41,898 bases of DNA from JAGNHS01 sp964609695. GTDB taxonomy: Bacteria > Bdellovibrionota > UBA2428. The stretch is taken from contig CAZSSP010000017.1 in NCBI GenBank assembly GCA_964609695.1, forward strand, positions 1-41,898, written 5' to 3'. The position numbers were made by a program, and so were the translations under genes. The notes below the pieces were generated by a model. The model ran no database searches. It worked only from the letters and a program-made list of their open reading frames with translations, and was not told where the DNA came from. Positions 24,070 through 32,840 of the stretch are shown piece after piece. Each line of letters opens with the position of its first letter. Position 1 is the stretch's first letter.

Positions 24070-25959
24070 TTGTCAAAAAAGAAAAAAACACTTTTGCAAA
24101 AGAACAGTGAACCCAAAAAACCATCGGGTTGGAAATCCATGTTGGTCTTTTTGACCATTACCGGATTGGCTTTGATCTTATCAGGGATGATTCATCAAGG
24201 ACCTGTTCGAAAGCCAGTGAGTTATTCTGAGCTAAAACAAGCCATACGTGATGGAAAAATTGAAAAAGTATATTTAGGAACTGAGTTTATAGAAGCTCAA
24301 CCCTACGATCATTCTGCTAAGGGTTTAACTGCGAAAAGAGTGGAAGACCCTAAGCTCGTAGAACTTCTTGAAGAGAAATCTGTCTCCTTTGAGGCGAAAA
24401 ATGAATACAATTGGGTCGGTGATTTCTTCTTCACCTGGATACTTCCTTTGTTGTTTGTGTTTTTTCTTTGGCAATTCGTTTTGGGCCGAGCCTTTAAGGG
24501 TGGTGGAGGCCCTCCTGGACTTTTAACATTCGGAAAAAGTCGAGCTAAGTTAGTTGTTGATGATAAAGATAAGAGAATCACCTTTGCGGATGTTGCGGGT
24601 TGCGATGAAGCTAAAGAAGAGCTTCAAGAAATTATTTCATTCCTAAAAAGTCCAGATAAATATAAAAATATTGGTGGGCGAATTCCTAAGGGAGTTTTGT
24701 TGGTTGGCCCTCCTGGCACAGGAAAAACTTTAATGGCTCGCGCTACTGCGGGTGAAGCTGGAGTGAATTTTTTCCAAATTTCGGGTTCTGATTTCGTGGA
24801 AATGTTTGTGGGCGTGGGCGCTGCTAGAGTCAGAGATCTTTTTAGAGAAGCGTCTAAAAAATCTCCCTGCATAATCTTCATCGATGAATTAGATGCCGTT
24901 GCAAAATCTCGTGGCATGAATGTGTTTCAAGGAAATGACGAACGTGAAAATACGTTAAATCAAATTCTTGTGGAGATGGATGGTTTTGAAAATTACTCAG
25001 GGGTCGTTATTATGGCGGCCACCAATCGACCTGAGGTTCTTGATCCCGCAATTATGAGACCAGGTCGTTTTGATAGGCAGATTGCAGTGGATCGTCCCGA
25101 CGTAAAAGGGCGAGAAGCTATTCTTAAAGTTCATGCTCGAAAAGTGAAAATGGATTCAGACGTGGATTATCAAGAAGTCGCTGCGAAAACGCCTATGTTC
25201 ACAGGGGCTGACTTAGCGAACGTTATTAATGAAGCGGCTTTATTAGCCGTAAGAAAAGGCTTCACGGTTGTTAAAAAAGAAAATATTGATGAGGCCATCG
25301 ATAGAGTTGTGGCTGGTTTGGCTAAGAAAAGTAAAGTTATGCCTCCCGATGAAAAGAAAACTGTAGCCGTTCATGAAGTGGGTCATGCCTTAGTCGCGCA
25401 TTTCAGCCTCGGTGCAGATCCTGTTCATAGAATATCGATTATCCCTAGAACCTCTGGAGCTCTTGGATTTACAATGCAGATTCCTGAAGAAGAGCGTCAT
25501 TTGATGACCGAGCATAAGCTTCGTTCGACTTTAAGAATTTTGTTGGGGGGTCGTGCTGCAGAAAAAGTGGTGAATGGTGAAATCACTACAGGCGCTTACG
25601 ACGACCTAAAGAGAGCGAGTTCACTGGTTCGTAAAATGATTATGGAATTTGGTATGAGCGATTCGCTGGGCTTAGTTTCTCTTGGGGAACATAGTGAGTC
25701 TTATGCTGGAAATCCATTCGTTCGTTCAGAGTACGCGCATATCGCTGAGCAAACGGCCCAAAGTATAGATATTGAAATTCGAAAAATACTGGATCTTGAG
25801 TTTTCAAAGGCTTGTGAAATCATAGTAGAGCATAGAGAACTTTTGGATTCTATGGTGAAGCGTCTTATTGAAAAGGAAACCATTGAGTACGATGAGCTTA
25901 AGGTTATTCTTCCTCAAAAGGATTCTTCTATAAAGCCCGTCGAAGTGAGCTCTCATTAG
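24070..25959 (+). CDS. ftsH: ATP-dependent zinc metalloprotease FtsH
   Basis: A 629-residue hexameric membrane AAA+ protease that degrades misfolded membrane proteins and short-lived regulators. Membrane helices lie at about residues 24-41 and 118-137. The AAA+ domain has Walker A GPPGTGKT 213-220, Walker B IIFIDELDA, the pore motif MFVGVGAAR, and the second region of homology ATNRPEVLDPAIMRPGRFDR. The zinc site is HEVGH 435-439, with the third ligand Asp in YDDLKRAS. The start is TTG (24070) preceded by GAGG; no better start is available in frame. Length is typical. The protease and clpB downstream form a protein-quality-control neighbourhood. Confidence 0.98.
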   Translation: MSKKKKTLLQKNSEPKKPSGWKSMLVFLTITGLALILSGMIHQGPVRKPVSYSELKQAIRDGKIEKVYLGTEFIEAQPYDHSAKGLTAKRVEDPKLVELLEEKSVSFEAKNEYNWVGDFFFTWILPLLFVFFLWQFVLGRAFKGGGGPPGLLTFGKSRAKLVVDDKDKRITFADVAGCDEAKEELQEIISFLKSPDKYKNIGGRIPKGVLLVGPPGTGKTLMARATAGEAGVNFFQISGSDFVEMFVGVGAARVRDLFREASKKSPCIIFIDELDAVAKSRGMNVFQGNDERENTLNQILVEMDGFENYSGVVIMAATNRPEVLDPAIMRPGRFDRQIAVDRPDVKGREAILKVHARKVKMDSDVDYQEVAAKTPMFTGADLANVINEAALLAVRKGFTVVKKENIDEAIDRVVAGLAKKSKVMPPDEKKTVAVHEVGHALVAHFSLGADPVHRISIIPRTSGALGFTMQIPEEERHLMTEHKLRSTLRILLGGRAAEKVVNGEITTGAYDDLKRASSLVRKMIMEFGMSDSLGLVSLGEHSESYAGNPFVRSEYAHIAEQTAQSIDIEIRKILDLEFSKACEIIVEHRELLDSMVKRLIEKETIEYDELKVILPQKDSSIKPVEVSSH

Positions 25960-25960
25960 T

Positions 25961-26027
25961 CGTCCGTTGAAAGAGATTTGAGGGGGGCTGCAGGACGCTT
26001 GCCCCCGGGGGATTAGTGTTTCGGACG
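25961..26027 (+). other. GC-rich structured element in the ftsH-clpB spacer
   Basis: CGTCCG (25961-25966) pairs with CGGACG (26022-26027), and inside it GGGGGC (25983-25988) pairs with GCCCCC (26001-26006). The element starts two bases after the ftsH stop. It is far more GC-rich than its surroundings and has no T-run, so it is not a standard terminator. It may be a 3' RNA element of ftsH or part of the leader of clpB. Confidence 0.4.
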
Positions 26028-26143
26028 TATAAGCTATTGCAGGAGCCGTGCCAGTTCTGAGGACTCATAAAAATCATTTTTAGACCTAAATAGTCTTAAT
26101 TGATCCAAATTTTAGGACTCCTTTTCCTGAAAAGCGGGAAACT

Positions 26144-26197
26144 ATGAATCTCTCACTGGGGGTGACTTGTCTTTTCGTTTGTGACTCTCATATTTAG
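26144..26197 (+). CDS. Possible 17-codon leader ORF before clpB
   Basis: An ATG at 26144, with GCGGGA about 6 bases upstream, opens a frame beginning MNLSLGVTCLFV that ends in TAG 3 bases before the clpB ATG. clpB itself has no visible ribosome site, so translation could be coupled through this short ORF. It may equally be chance. Confidence 0.3.
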   Translation: MNLSLGVTCLFVCDSHI

Positions 26198-26200
26198 AAT

Positions 26201-28792
26201 ATGAACTTCGAAAAATTTAGCGCCTTAACACAGCAAATTATAGCTTCTGCACAAAAGAAAGCCGAATCTCGCTCGCATGCGGCCATTGAGCCGGTTCATC
26301 TTTTAGTCGCATTATTAGAAGACTCCGGCAATCCTGTTTCGCAAAGTTTAAGAGACATGGGGCATTTGGGTAGCGTGAAGGTTCTTGCGGATAAAGCTCT
26401 TCAAAAGCTTCCGACGGTGTCGGGATCTTCTGCAGGGCAAAGTTTATCTAATGAAGGAGCTAAAGTCTTTCAATCTGCTGAAAAATGGTCCCAAAAAATG
26501 GGCGATACCGTGGTTACGGTTGAGCATCTGTTTTTGGGCATTTTAGAGTCGGCTTCAAGTTTATCTTCAGAACTTTCGAAATTAGGAATCAATACAGCAT
26601 CGGCAGAAATTGCTTTGAGAAAAATTAGAGGTTCTCATAAAGCTGACGATCCACATGCGGAGCAAAAGTATCAGGCGCTTGAGAAATATTCAAAAGATCT
26701 TACCAAACTGGCTAGCGACGGAAAGCTCGATCCGGTCATCGGTCGAGACGAAGAAATTAGAAGAGTCATTCAGGTTCTTTCAAGAAGAACTAAAAATAAT
26801 CCAGTTTTAATTGGTGAGCCAGGTGTTGGTAAAACTGCAATAGCTGAGGGATTAGCTCAAAGAATCATCAAGGGAGATGTCCCAGAAACTCTTAAAGGAA
26901 AAAGTATTCGATCTCTGGATTTGGGAGCCATGGTGGCAGGTGCAAAATTTAGAGGTGAATTTGAAGAGAGATTGAAAGCTTTTTTACAAGAGGTTCAAGA
27001 TTCCGCCGGACAAATTGTATTATTCATAGATGAACTCCACACTCTCATTGGTGCCGGAAAAAGTGATGGCGCCATGGATGCTGGAAATTTGTTGAAACCA
27101 GCTTTGGCTCGAGGTGAGTTGCGCTGTGTGGGCGCGACAACTCTTGATGAATATAGAAAATACATTGAAAAAGACCCCGCTTTAGAAAGACGCTTTCAAC
27201 AAGTTTATGTGGGTGAACCCAGTGTGGAAGATACGGTTTCAATTCTTAGAGGGCTTAAAGAAAAATATGAAGTCCATCACGGTGTTCGTATTCAAGATCA
27301 GGCTTTAATAGCAGCGGCCATGTTATCGAGTCGTTATATTGCAGATAGATTTTTGCCTGATAAAGCCATCGATTTAATTGATGAAGCAGCTGCTAAATTA
27401 AGAATTGAAATTGATTCAATGCCTAGTGAGATTGATAAAAAGGTTCGTTTCATCACTCAACTTGAAGTTGAAAAAGAGGCCTTAAAAAAGGAAAAAGATG
27501 CGGCCTCTCAATCCAGATTAAGAGAGATTGATTTAATCATCACAGAAGAAAAAGGAAGTGTCGAAATTTTAAAAAGCCAATGGCAAAAGGAAAAAGATGA
27601 AATTTCTCGAATAAGATTGTTACAAGAGGAAATTGAGCAATTAGCTATTGAGCTTGAACGCTCTGAGCGACAAGGCGAACTACAAAAAGCAGCTGAAATT
27701 AAATATGGCCGCATTCCCGCCAAACAAAAGGCTCTTGAAACAGCACAAAGTTTATTGAGAGAAACAGCAAAAGATAAAAGAATGCTCAAGGAAGAAGTTG
27801 AAGCTGAGGATGTGGCCTCTATTGTTGGAAAATGGACCGGAATTCCAGTTGAAAAACTCATGCAGGGAGAAAATCAAAAGCTCCTTTCCTTAGAAGATAT
27901 TTTAAAGAAAAGGGTTCGAGGACAAGATCAATCCTTGGATGCTGTGGCCAACGCTGTAAGATTGGCTCGAAGTGGATTGAAAGATCCAAACAAACCCATC
28001 GGTTCCTTTATGTTCTTAGGACCAACGGGTGTTGGTAAAACTGAAACGGCTAAGGCTCTTGCAGAGTTTTTGTTTGATAGCGAGCAGAATATGATTCGTA
28101 TCGACATGAGCGAGTATATGGAAAAACATTCTGTGGCTCGATTGATTGGAGCTCCTCCGGGGTATGTAGGTTATGATGAAGGCGGTCAATTGACTGAAGC
28201 CGTTCGTCGAAGACCTTATTCCGTTATCCTTTTTGATGAAATTGAAAAGGCACATCCCGATGTCTTGAATGTGCTTTTGCAAGTGCTCGATGATGGTCGC
28301 CTCACGGATGGTCAAGGAAGAATAGTCGATTTTAAAAATTCAGTTCTTATTATGACCAGTAATATTGGGTCACATTTAGCTTTAGAGAATCCCGATCAAG
28401 AGGTTTCAGTGCTTCAGGCTAAAATGTTGGAAGAATTGAAAGTTCATTTGCGCCCAGAGTTTATCAATCGAATTGATGAAATTATTGTTTATAAGCCCTT
28501 AACCAATGAACTCATACGAGAAATTGTGGATGTTCAGCTTCGACAGTTTGATAAAATTTTAAAAGAGAAAAAAATAACTCTAAATCTTACAGATAAGGCG
28601 AAAGATTATTTGGCAAAGGTTGGTTATGACCCTCTTTTTGGTGCAAGGCCTTTAAAGCGTGCTCTTTATAAGTATTTGCAAGTTCCACTCTCTAAAAAAA
28701 TTCTATCAGGAGATTATGCTGACGGTGAACGCTTGAAAGTTGATTATAAGGGCGGGGATACACTTTTATTGGAAAAGGACTTTGTAAACTGA
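26201..28792 (+). CDS. clpB: ClpB disaggregase (Hsp100)
   Basis: An 863-residue AAA+ chaperone that, with DnaK, rescues aggregated proteins. An N-terminal Clp repeat domain (about residues 1-145) precedes the first AAA+ module, with Walker A GEPGVGKT 205-212 and Walker B IVLFIDELH. The long coiled-coil M domain (about 400-530, Glu/Lys-rich) separates ClpB from ClpA. The second module has Walker A GPTGVGKT 607-614 and ends in a normal D2 small domain (DPLFGARPLKRAL). Length and order are typical. The start fits the family alignment but lacks a Shine-Dalgarno site. Heat-shock control is usual for the family, but I could not assign a promoter. Confidence 0.98.
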   Translation: MNFEKFSALTQQIIASAQKKAESRSHAAIEPVHLLVALLEDSGNPVSQSLRDMGHLGSVKVLADKALQKLPTVSGSSAGQSLSNEGAKVFQSAEKWSQKMGDTVVTVEHLFLGILESASSLSSELSKLGINTASAEIALRKIRGSHKADDPHAEQKYQALEKYSKDLTKLASDGKLDPVIGRDEEIRRVIQVLSRRTKNNPVLIGEPGVGKTAIAEGLAQRIIKGDVPETLKGKSIRSLDLGAMVAGAKFRGEFEERLKAFLQEVQDSAGQIVLFIDELHTLIGAGKSDGAMDAGNLLKPALARGELRCVGATTLDEYRKYIEKDPALERRFQQVYVGEPSVEDTVSILRGLKEKYEVHHGVRIQDQALIAAAMLSSRYIADRFLPDKAIDLIDEAAAKLRIEIDSMPSEIDKKVRFITQLEVEKEALKKEKDAASQSRLREIDLIITEEKGSVEILKSQWQKEKDEISRIRLLQEEIEQLAIELERSERQGELQKAAEIKYGRIPAKQKALETAQSLLRETAKDKRMLKEEVEAEDVASIVGKWTGIPVEKLMQGENQKLLSLEDILKKRVRGQDQSLDAVANAVRLARSGLKDPNKPIGSFMFLGPTGVGKTETAKALAEFLFDSEQNMIRIDMSEYMEKHSVARLIGAPPGYVGYDEGGQLTEAVRRRPYSVILFDEIEKAHPDVLNVLLQVLDDGRLTDGQGRIVDFKNSVLIMTSNIGSHLALENPDQEVSVLQAKMLEELKVHLRPEFINRIDEIIVYKPLTNELIREIVDVQLRQFDKILKEKKITLNLTDKAKDYLAKVGYDPLFGARPLKRALYKYLQVPLSKKILSGDYADGERLKVDYKGGDTLLLEKDFVN

Positions 28793-28815
28793 TTTGCTTA
28801 TTAGACCCTTTCTTG

Positions 28816-28915
28816 NNNNNNNNNNNNNNNNNNNNNNNNNNNNNNNNNNNNNNNNNNNNNNNNNNNNNNNNNNNNNNNNNNNNNNNNNNNNNNNNNNNNN
28901 NNNNNNNNNNNNNNN
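28816..28915. other. Assembly gap of 100 N
   Basis: Exactly 100 undetermined bases, the conventional placeholder for a gap of unknown size. The 5' part of the phosphopantetheinyl transferase gene is lost here. The adjacency of clpB and that gene is therefore not proven. Confidence 1.
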
Positions 28916-29215
28916 GATGTTGAAGTTCCTAAAAGAATTCCAATAAAGCACTGGCATTTTTTTATGACTCCAGAGGAAATTTCAAAATTAAATAAAAAGT
29001 CTAATTTAAAAAGTAGCCAGATTGCCTCAAGAATTTGGACCATAAAAGAGGCTTTATTAAAGGCTGATATGAATAATCTAGGAAAGTTTCTAAAGGATTA
29101 TCCTCTTGAGGATCTTATGAAAACACAAGGAAACTTTTGCATAAAAAATAAAAAGTACAAATACTTTTGCTTTAAGAAAAGAGAGCACTATTTAGCACTG
29201 GCTTACTCAAGGTAA
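28916..29215 (+). CDS. 4'-phosphopantetheinyl transferase, C-terminal part (5' end in gap)
   Basis: The frame is open from the gap edge (28916) through the apparent ATG at 28964, which is internal. The visible 99 residues begin DVEVPKRIPIKHWHFF, like the conserved D-x-E...R segment of Sfp-type enzymes, followed by FMTPEEISKL. The hallmark W-T-x-K-E-A-x-x-K appears as IWTIKEALLKA. These enzymes move the phosphopantetheine arm of CoA to carrier proteins, and Asp, Glu and Glu bind magnesium. Whether it serves fatty-acid or secondary-metabolite carriers cannot be told. It overlaps the convergent RluA gene by 9 bases. Confidence 0.85.
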   Translation, partial: DVEVPKRIPIKHWHFFMTPEEISKLNKKSNLKSSQIASRIWTIKEALLKADMNNLGKFLKDYPLEDLMKTQGNFCIKNKKYKYFCFKKREHYLALAYSR

Positions 29216-29818
29216 TGGGGCTTCAATTCTGATTTCTTCTTGAGTGATTGGGCATTTAAATTTCAATTTCCATGAATGAAGTTCAAGTCTTGGCGCTTTA
29301 GGCGCGCCGTAAAGCTCGTCTCCTACTAAAGGAACTTCAAATGAGCTAAAGAAGGCACGAATTTGATGACGGTTGCCAGTGTATATTCTGACTTCATAGG
29401 GTTCGCCTGTGAAGGATGATATGGACTTTTCTAAGGGGCGTGCACTTTGCTTTGCGGCTCTTATTTGTCGAAAACCTCGAAGTTTGTCTTCTTCGAGCGC
29501 AAACTTTACTTTTTTTGAGGATCTGTAACGTTCGCCAGTAAAACCATCAATGATTTCACTTTCGAGAAAATGGGGAAGTTTTCCTGTGGCCCCAGCTAGG
29601 TAGATTTTTTCTGTTTCAGGGTTATTTTTAAAAATATTTCGAAGTTCCTGAGCCTGTTCTTTAACTCCAAAGAGTAGAAGACCACTGGTTTCATAATCGA
29701 GGCGGTGCAAGGGCTCCCAACGCAACGAGTCATCTTGGCTTATAATTTCATCAAAGTGACTTTGAGGTCTCTTGTGAATCGCCCAAAAATACGTAGATTT
29801 AAAAATCGTAGTGTCCAT
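29207..29818 (-). CDS. RluA-family pseudouridine synthase
   Basis: A 203-residue enzyme that isomerises uridine in rRNA or tRNA. The catalytic motif is HRLDYETSGLLLF, with the conserved Asp. Further family marks are GEPYEVRIYTGNRHQIRAFFSSFEVPLVGDELYG and LELHSWKLKF at the end. There is no N-terminal S4 domain and the protein is short, like single-domain members such as RluA or TruC. The exact target base cannot be named. The start ATG at 29818 is weakly supported by AGAGA. Confidence 0.92.
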   Translation of the reverse strand: MDTTIFKSTYFWAIHKRPQSHFDEIISQDDSLRWEPLHRLDYETSGLLLFGVKEQAQELRNIFKNNPETEKIYLAGATGKLPHFLESEIIDGFTGERYRSSKKVKFALEEDKLRGFRQIRAAKQSARPLEKSISSFTGEPYEVRIYTGNRHQIRAFFSSFEVPLVGDELYGAPKAPRLELHSWKLKFKCPITQEEIRIEAPLP

Positions 29819-29889
29819 TCATTCAGTCTCTTGACATCTCGTCTTAGGTGTTACTTAACCCAAGATGATATAGCAGAAAGGGTTCGATA

Positions 29890-30435
29890 ATGGCCAAAAA
29901 TAAAGCCGTAAAAAAAGTAGCGGCAAAGAAAAAACCTGCAGCTCCAAAGAAAGCAGCACCTAAGAAGCTTGTGTCTGCGAAAGCGGCTGCTCCAGCAAAA
30001 AAAGCAGCTCCTAAGACTTCGGTTAATACCAAGTCTCCAGCGTCTAAACCTGTAGAAGACAAAAAGGCGAAGGCTGCTGTTGTTGTGGGCTCTGCGGCGG
30101 CAGCGATAGCTGTTGCAGAAGCTGTAAAGTCTCCAGCCAAAGCGGGAAAAGTTAAAAAGGAAAAGCCAATTGAGCCTGGTTTTGAAAATGATGAAGATCT
30201 CGAGCAAGAATTTGAACAAGATGAACTCGCTCGAGTAGCAGATCTCGATGATGAAGAGGGTACTGAAGGACCTCCGCCATGGTGGAAAGACGATCCTGCA
30301 GGCATTGAGGATAGCGAAGATGAAGATCCCGATGAAGGTCGGGCTATTTTTGATGATTCTGATGAGTGGACCGAAGATGATGAGTGGGAGTCGGATCCTA
30401 AGACGACTAACGACTTCGAAGACGACAGTTGGTGA
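29890..30435 (+). CDS. Histone-H1-like Lys/Ala-rich protein with acidic tail
   Basis: A 181-residue protein of two opposite halves. Residues 1-100 are Lys, Ala and Pro repeats (AAKKKPAAPKKAAPKK), typical of bacterial H1-like DNA-binding tails. Residues about 105-181 are Asp/Glu-rich with several Trp (PPPWWKDD, DEWTEDDEWESD). The half-and-half charge suggests self-association or nucleoid binding with a regulatory acidic end. It is probably disordered. An open frame on the opposite strand over nearly the same span is an artefact of the composition. It is followed after 40 bases by the RelA-like gene, with which it may be cotranscribed. Confidence 0.75.
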   Translation: MAKNKAVKKVAAKKKPAAPKKAAPKKLVSAKAAAPAKKAAPKTSVNTKSPASKPVEDKKAKAAVVVGSAAAAIAVAEAVKSPAKAGKVKKEKPIEPGFENDEDLEQEFEQDELARVADLDDEEGTEGPPPWWKDDPAGIEDSEDEDPDEGRAIFDDSDEWTEDDEWESDPKTTNDFEDDSW

Positions 30436-30475
30436 TTGGAGTTTATCTCCATTTTGAAATGGGTGGTGAGGCCAA

Positions 30476-31636
30476 ATGGCGTCAATCCTGAAGTTCCGTT
30501 GGGTTCCCTTAAAAATCGCCCTTGAAGGACATTCTTATCTCGATTTTCCTAAGCTTGATTTAGCCAACAAAGAAGATGCTAAGCGCTTCTTGTCTGCCTA
30601 TGGATATGAGTATGATGACCCTCAGGCTAAAGAAGAAATTTGGGGGATTTATTTTGAATCTGTATCCTTCTTGCGAAATCATCTTCTTGATGAAGATGAA
30701 AAAATGCCCGAAACTTTTTTGTCCCGATCTCCTTCAAATGACATATTAAAACTACTTTTGGAAGCTTCTCAGGGTTCGAGTGAAATCGGTCGTTGGGCTT
30801 GTTCTATTCTAAGAGTGATGCACATTATTTCACATTTGAATAACGATATTAGAATGGAGCACTTTCAATATTCCAGAGAGCAAATTTTTGGTCGATTTGA
30901 TGCTCATATTATCAATATAGATGCTCGTCGTGTGGAATTTGGAAATTCCAAAATAAAAGTCCCTCTTGTTCGCTATGTGAAACGAGAAAGAAAAAGGCGA
31001 AACTCGATTATTTTAAAACTATTGGCCAAACCTCAGACGGTGGTTGAAGCTGTTTATGATTCTATTGGCTTTAGATTTGTGACTGAGAATCGCTTTGATT
31101 CTTTTAGGCTGATTGAAGCTTTTTTTGAAACAGGAGCTGTATCTCCTGCTAATATCTATCCTAATCGTTCTGTTAATAACGTGCTATCTATAGAGGCTTT
31201 TCAAGAGTGCATTCAAAAAATTGAAGCTGATCATGGGGATATGGATGAAAGTAAAATTCCATTAGTTCAAAAGAAACTTGAACAACAAGAGAAAGAAGAA
31301 AAAATTCCAGCTTCAAAATTAAGGAACCCATTTTCTTCGCCTTGGTATAGGGCTATTCAATTCACTTGTAGGCAACTTGTAAGAGCTCCCGAGCCTAGTT
31401 ATGCGGCTTGGTTGAAGCTAAGAGAAGAGTTATCGGCTAAAGCGAGTACAAAAAAAATTATTGAAAAAATTCCCTTTGCTATTCGAGAAACGCGCTCTTT
31501 TTATCAGCCCTTTGAAATTCAGATTTTGGACAAAGAATCCTACGTGGAGTCATTAAGTGGACGTAGTCGGCATCGTGATTATAAGGATCGTCAGAGATTG
31601 ATGGCAAGAAACCGAGTCCTAAGAGATTTGGTTTAA
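30476..31636 (+). CDS. RelA/SpoT-like nucleotidyltransferase candidate (TIGR04552-like)
   Basis: A 386-residue cytoplasmic protein. The stretch about 165-240 contains RERKRRNSIILKLL, then AVYDSIGFRFVTENRFDSFRLIEAFFETG, resembling the K-x-x-S-I-x-x-K and D-x-x-G-x-R-[IV]-V signatures of (p)ppGpp synthetases. The usual catalytic Glu in the next part cannot be fixed by eye. I recall a family of this kind (TIGR04552) in Deltaproteobacteria-related bacteria, but I could not verify it. The C-terminal part is Arg/Lys-rich (GRSRHRDYKDRQRLMARNR), suiting nucleic-acid contact. Activity is therefore uncertain. Confidence 0.6.
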   Translation: MASILKFRWVPLKIALEGHSYLDFPKLDLANKEDAKRFLSAYGYEYDDPQAKEEIWGIYFESVSFLRNHLLDEDEKMPETFLSRSPSNDILKLLLEASQGSSEIGRWACSILRVMHIISHLNNDIRMEHFQYSREQIFGRFDAHIINIDARRVEFGNSKIKVPLVRYVKRERKRRNSIILKLLAKPQTVVEAVYDSIGFRFVTENRFDSFRLIEAFFETGAVSPANIYPNRSVNNVLSIEAFQECIQKIEADHGDMDESKIPLVQKKLEQQEKEEKIPASKLRNPFSSPWYRAIQFTCRQLVRAPEPSYAAWLKLREELSAKASTKKIIEKIPFAIRETRSFYQPFEIQILDKESYVESLSGRSRHRDYKDRQRLMARNRVLRDLV

Positions 31637-31727
31637 TTTTTTAAAATTTAAATTCGAAGCAATGCGTTGAGTCGGCAAAATTACGGACATCTGCCCAAAG
31701 CACCCTCATAGCTTTATTCTATAGACA

Positions 31728-32756
31728 GTGAAGAAGTGGATTGACTCAATTGCCAATGAGCCTCAACGATCAAGAATTATTTCAATGATTGTGGGCTTGA
31801 GCTTTCTTTTGATACTCCCCATTCCAGAAACATTTAAAGGGAGCGATCAAATTTTAACTTTTTTATGGGCTGCAGGATTATTAAATGCGATAGCTCTTGG
31901 CTTTTGGATTGATGGCCGGGCCGTGTGTGGTTTTTTACTTTTTGTTTTGAGTTTTATCTACGGATTAAAAACTCAATTTTGGTTGCCTATAATACTTCTT
32001 TTTTTATTGTATCTTTGGTTGAAAAAGAGGGGCCTAAGAACAAAAGTTCTTGTGTTTATATTGGGAATTTCTTTGGGCTATCAAGTGAGCTCAAAAGACA
32101 ATAAATCGAGTTCTACTAAATCCTCTAAAAAGTCTCCTAAAAAAACTTCTACTATTAAAAGAGTTAAAACGAAGGCGCCTTTGCCTCCTAATCCTTTCCC
32201 TTTAGACTCCATGGCTTCGTGCGGATATTTGGAAAAAATTTCTTGGGAGTTTAGAGCGGATGGTTTTCGATCACGAAAATTATTTCAAGATTATTTGCAG
32301 CTCTCTAGCGATAAGCAAGCCTATCTTTGGGAGTTATATCAAACCATGAATCGTCGAGGTGATGTGACCTTCATTTTTAGGCGCAAGTATGATTCTTATT
32401 CTTACTTGTCGATTGCAGCTCGAGATTTTACTTTTACGAGCGCTCTTTCAAGATCTAAAGGATCTCGGACTCTAGAAAAGCAAAATGTATCTGACTTTTT
32501 GAATAGGCCCGTTTTAATTTTTAAACGTAGCGATGGAAGTAGCGTTAGCTTTTTACCGGGATCCATGGGTAAGGCCACAATTATGATTCAATTTGCGCAG
32601 GCCGATGGTCGAGATTTACCCCCTATTTATATTCGAGGTAATTTTTGTGATAGGCCGGCCACTTTGGATGAGGGCGATCTTCAGGAAAAAACTTTTGGCA
32701 AGAAGAAAAATACAGGTGGAATACTAGACTCTGCGCCCGGTGCGGGCGGCAAATAG
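31728..32756 (+). CDS. Multi-pass membrane protein with soluble C-terminal domain
   Basis: A 342-residue protein. Four to five membrane helices occupy about residues 17-120. A Ser/Lys-rich linker (SSSTKSSKKSPKKTS) follows, and then a soluble domain of about 180 residues with two Cys (SMASCGYLEK and RGNFCDRP), perhaps a disulfide if it is periplasmic. The GTG start at 31728 has little ribosome-site support. No family is recognised. It precedes lptB by about 85 bases on the same strand. Confidence 0.7.
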   Translation: MKKWIDSIANEPQRSRIISMIVGLSFLLILPIPETFKGSDQILTFLWAAGLLNAIALGFWIDGRAVCGFLLFVLSFIYGLKTQFWLPIILLFLLYLWLKKRGLRTKVLVFILGISLGYQVSSKDNKSSSTKSSKKSPKKTSTIKRVKTKAPLPPNPFPLDSMASCGYLEKISWEFRADGFRSRKLFQDYLQLSSDKQAYLWELYQTMNRRGDVTFIFRRKYDSYSYLSIAARDFTFTSALSRSKGSRTLEKQNVSDFLNRPVLIFKRSDGSSVSFLPGSMGKATIMIQFAQADGRDLPPIYIRGNFCDRPATLDEGDLQEKTFGKKKNTGGILDSAPGAGGK

Positions 32757-32840
32757 GGGCTAATTAGGCTTTTGAGTCGGTGTACTAGTCAAAAAAATGT
32801 ATTTCTAGACGCTGACCCTTCCAACCCTTACAATGAATGA

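Noticed and set aside
28766..29043. Minus-strand frames running through the gap
   Set aside because: They are held open only by the run of N and cover clpB and phosphopantetheinyl transferase coding sequence.
29844..30485. Long Ser-rich frame on the minus strand
   Set aside because: It is the antisense of the Lys/Ala/Asp-rich histone-like gene. The codon pattern gives an open opposite frame, and the plus-strand gene has the better start and composition.
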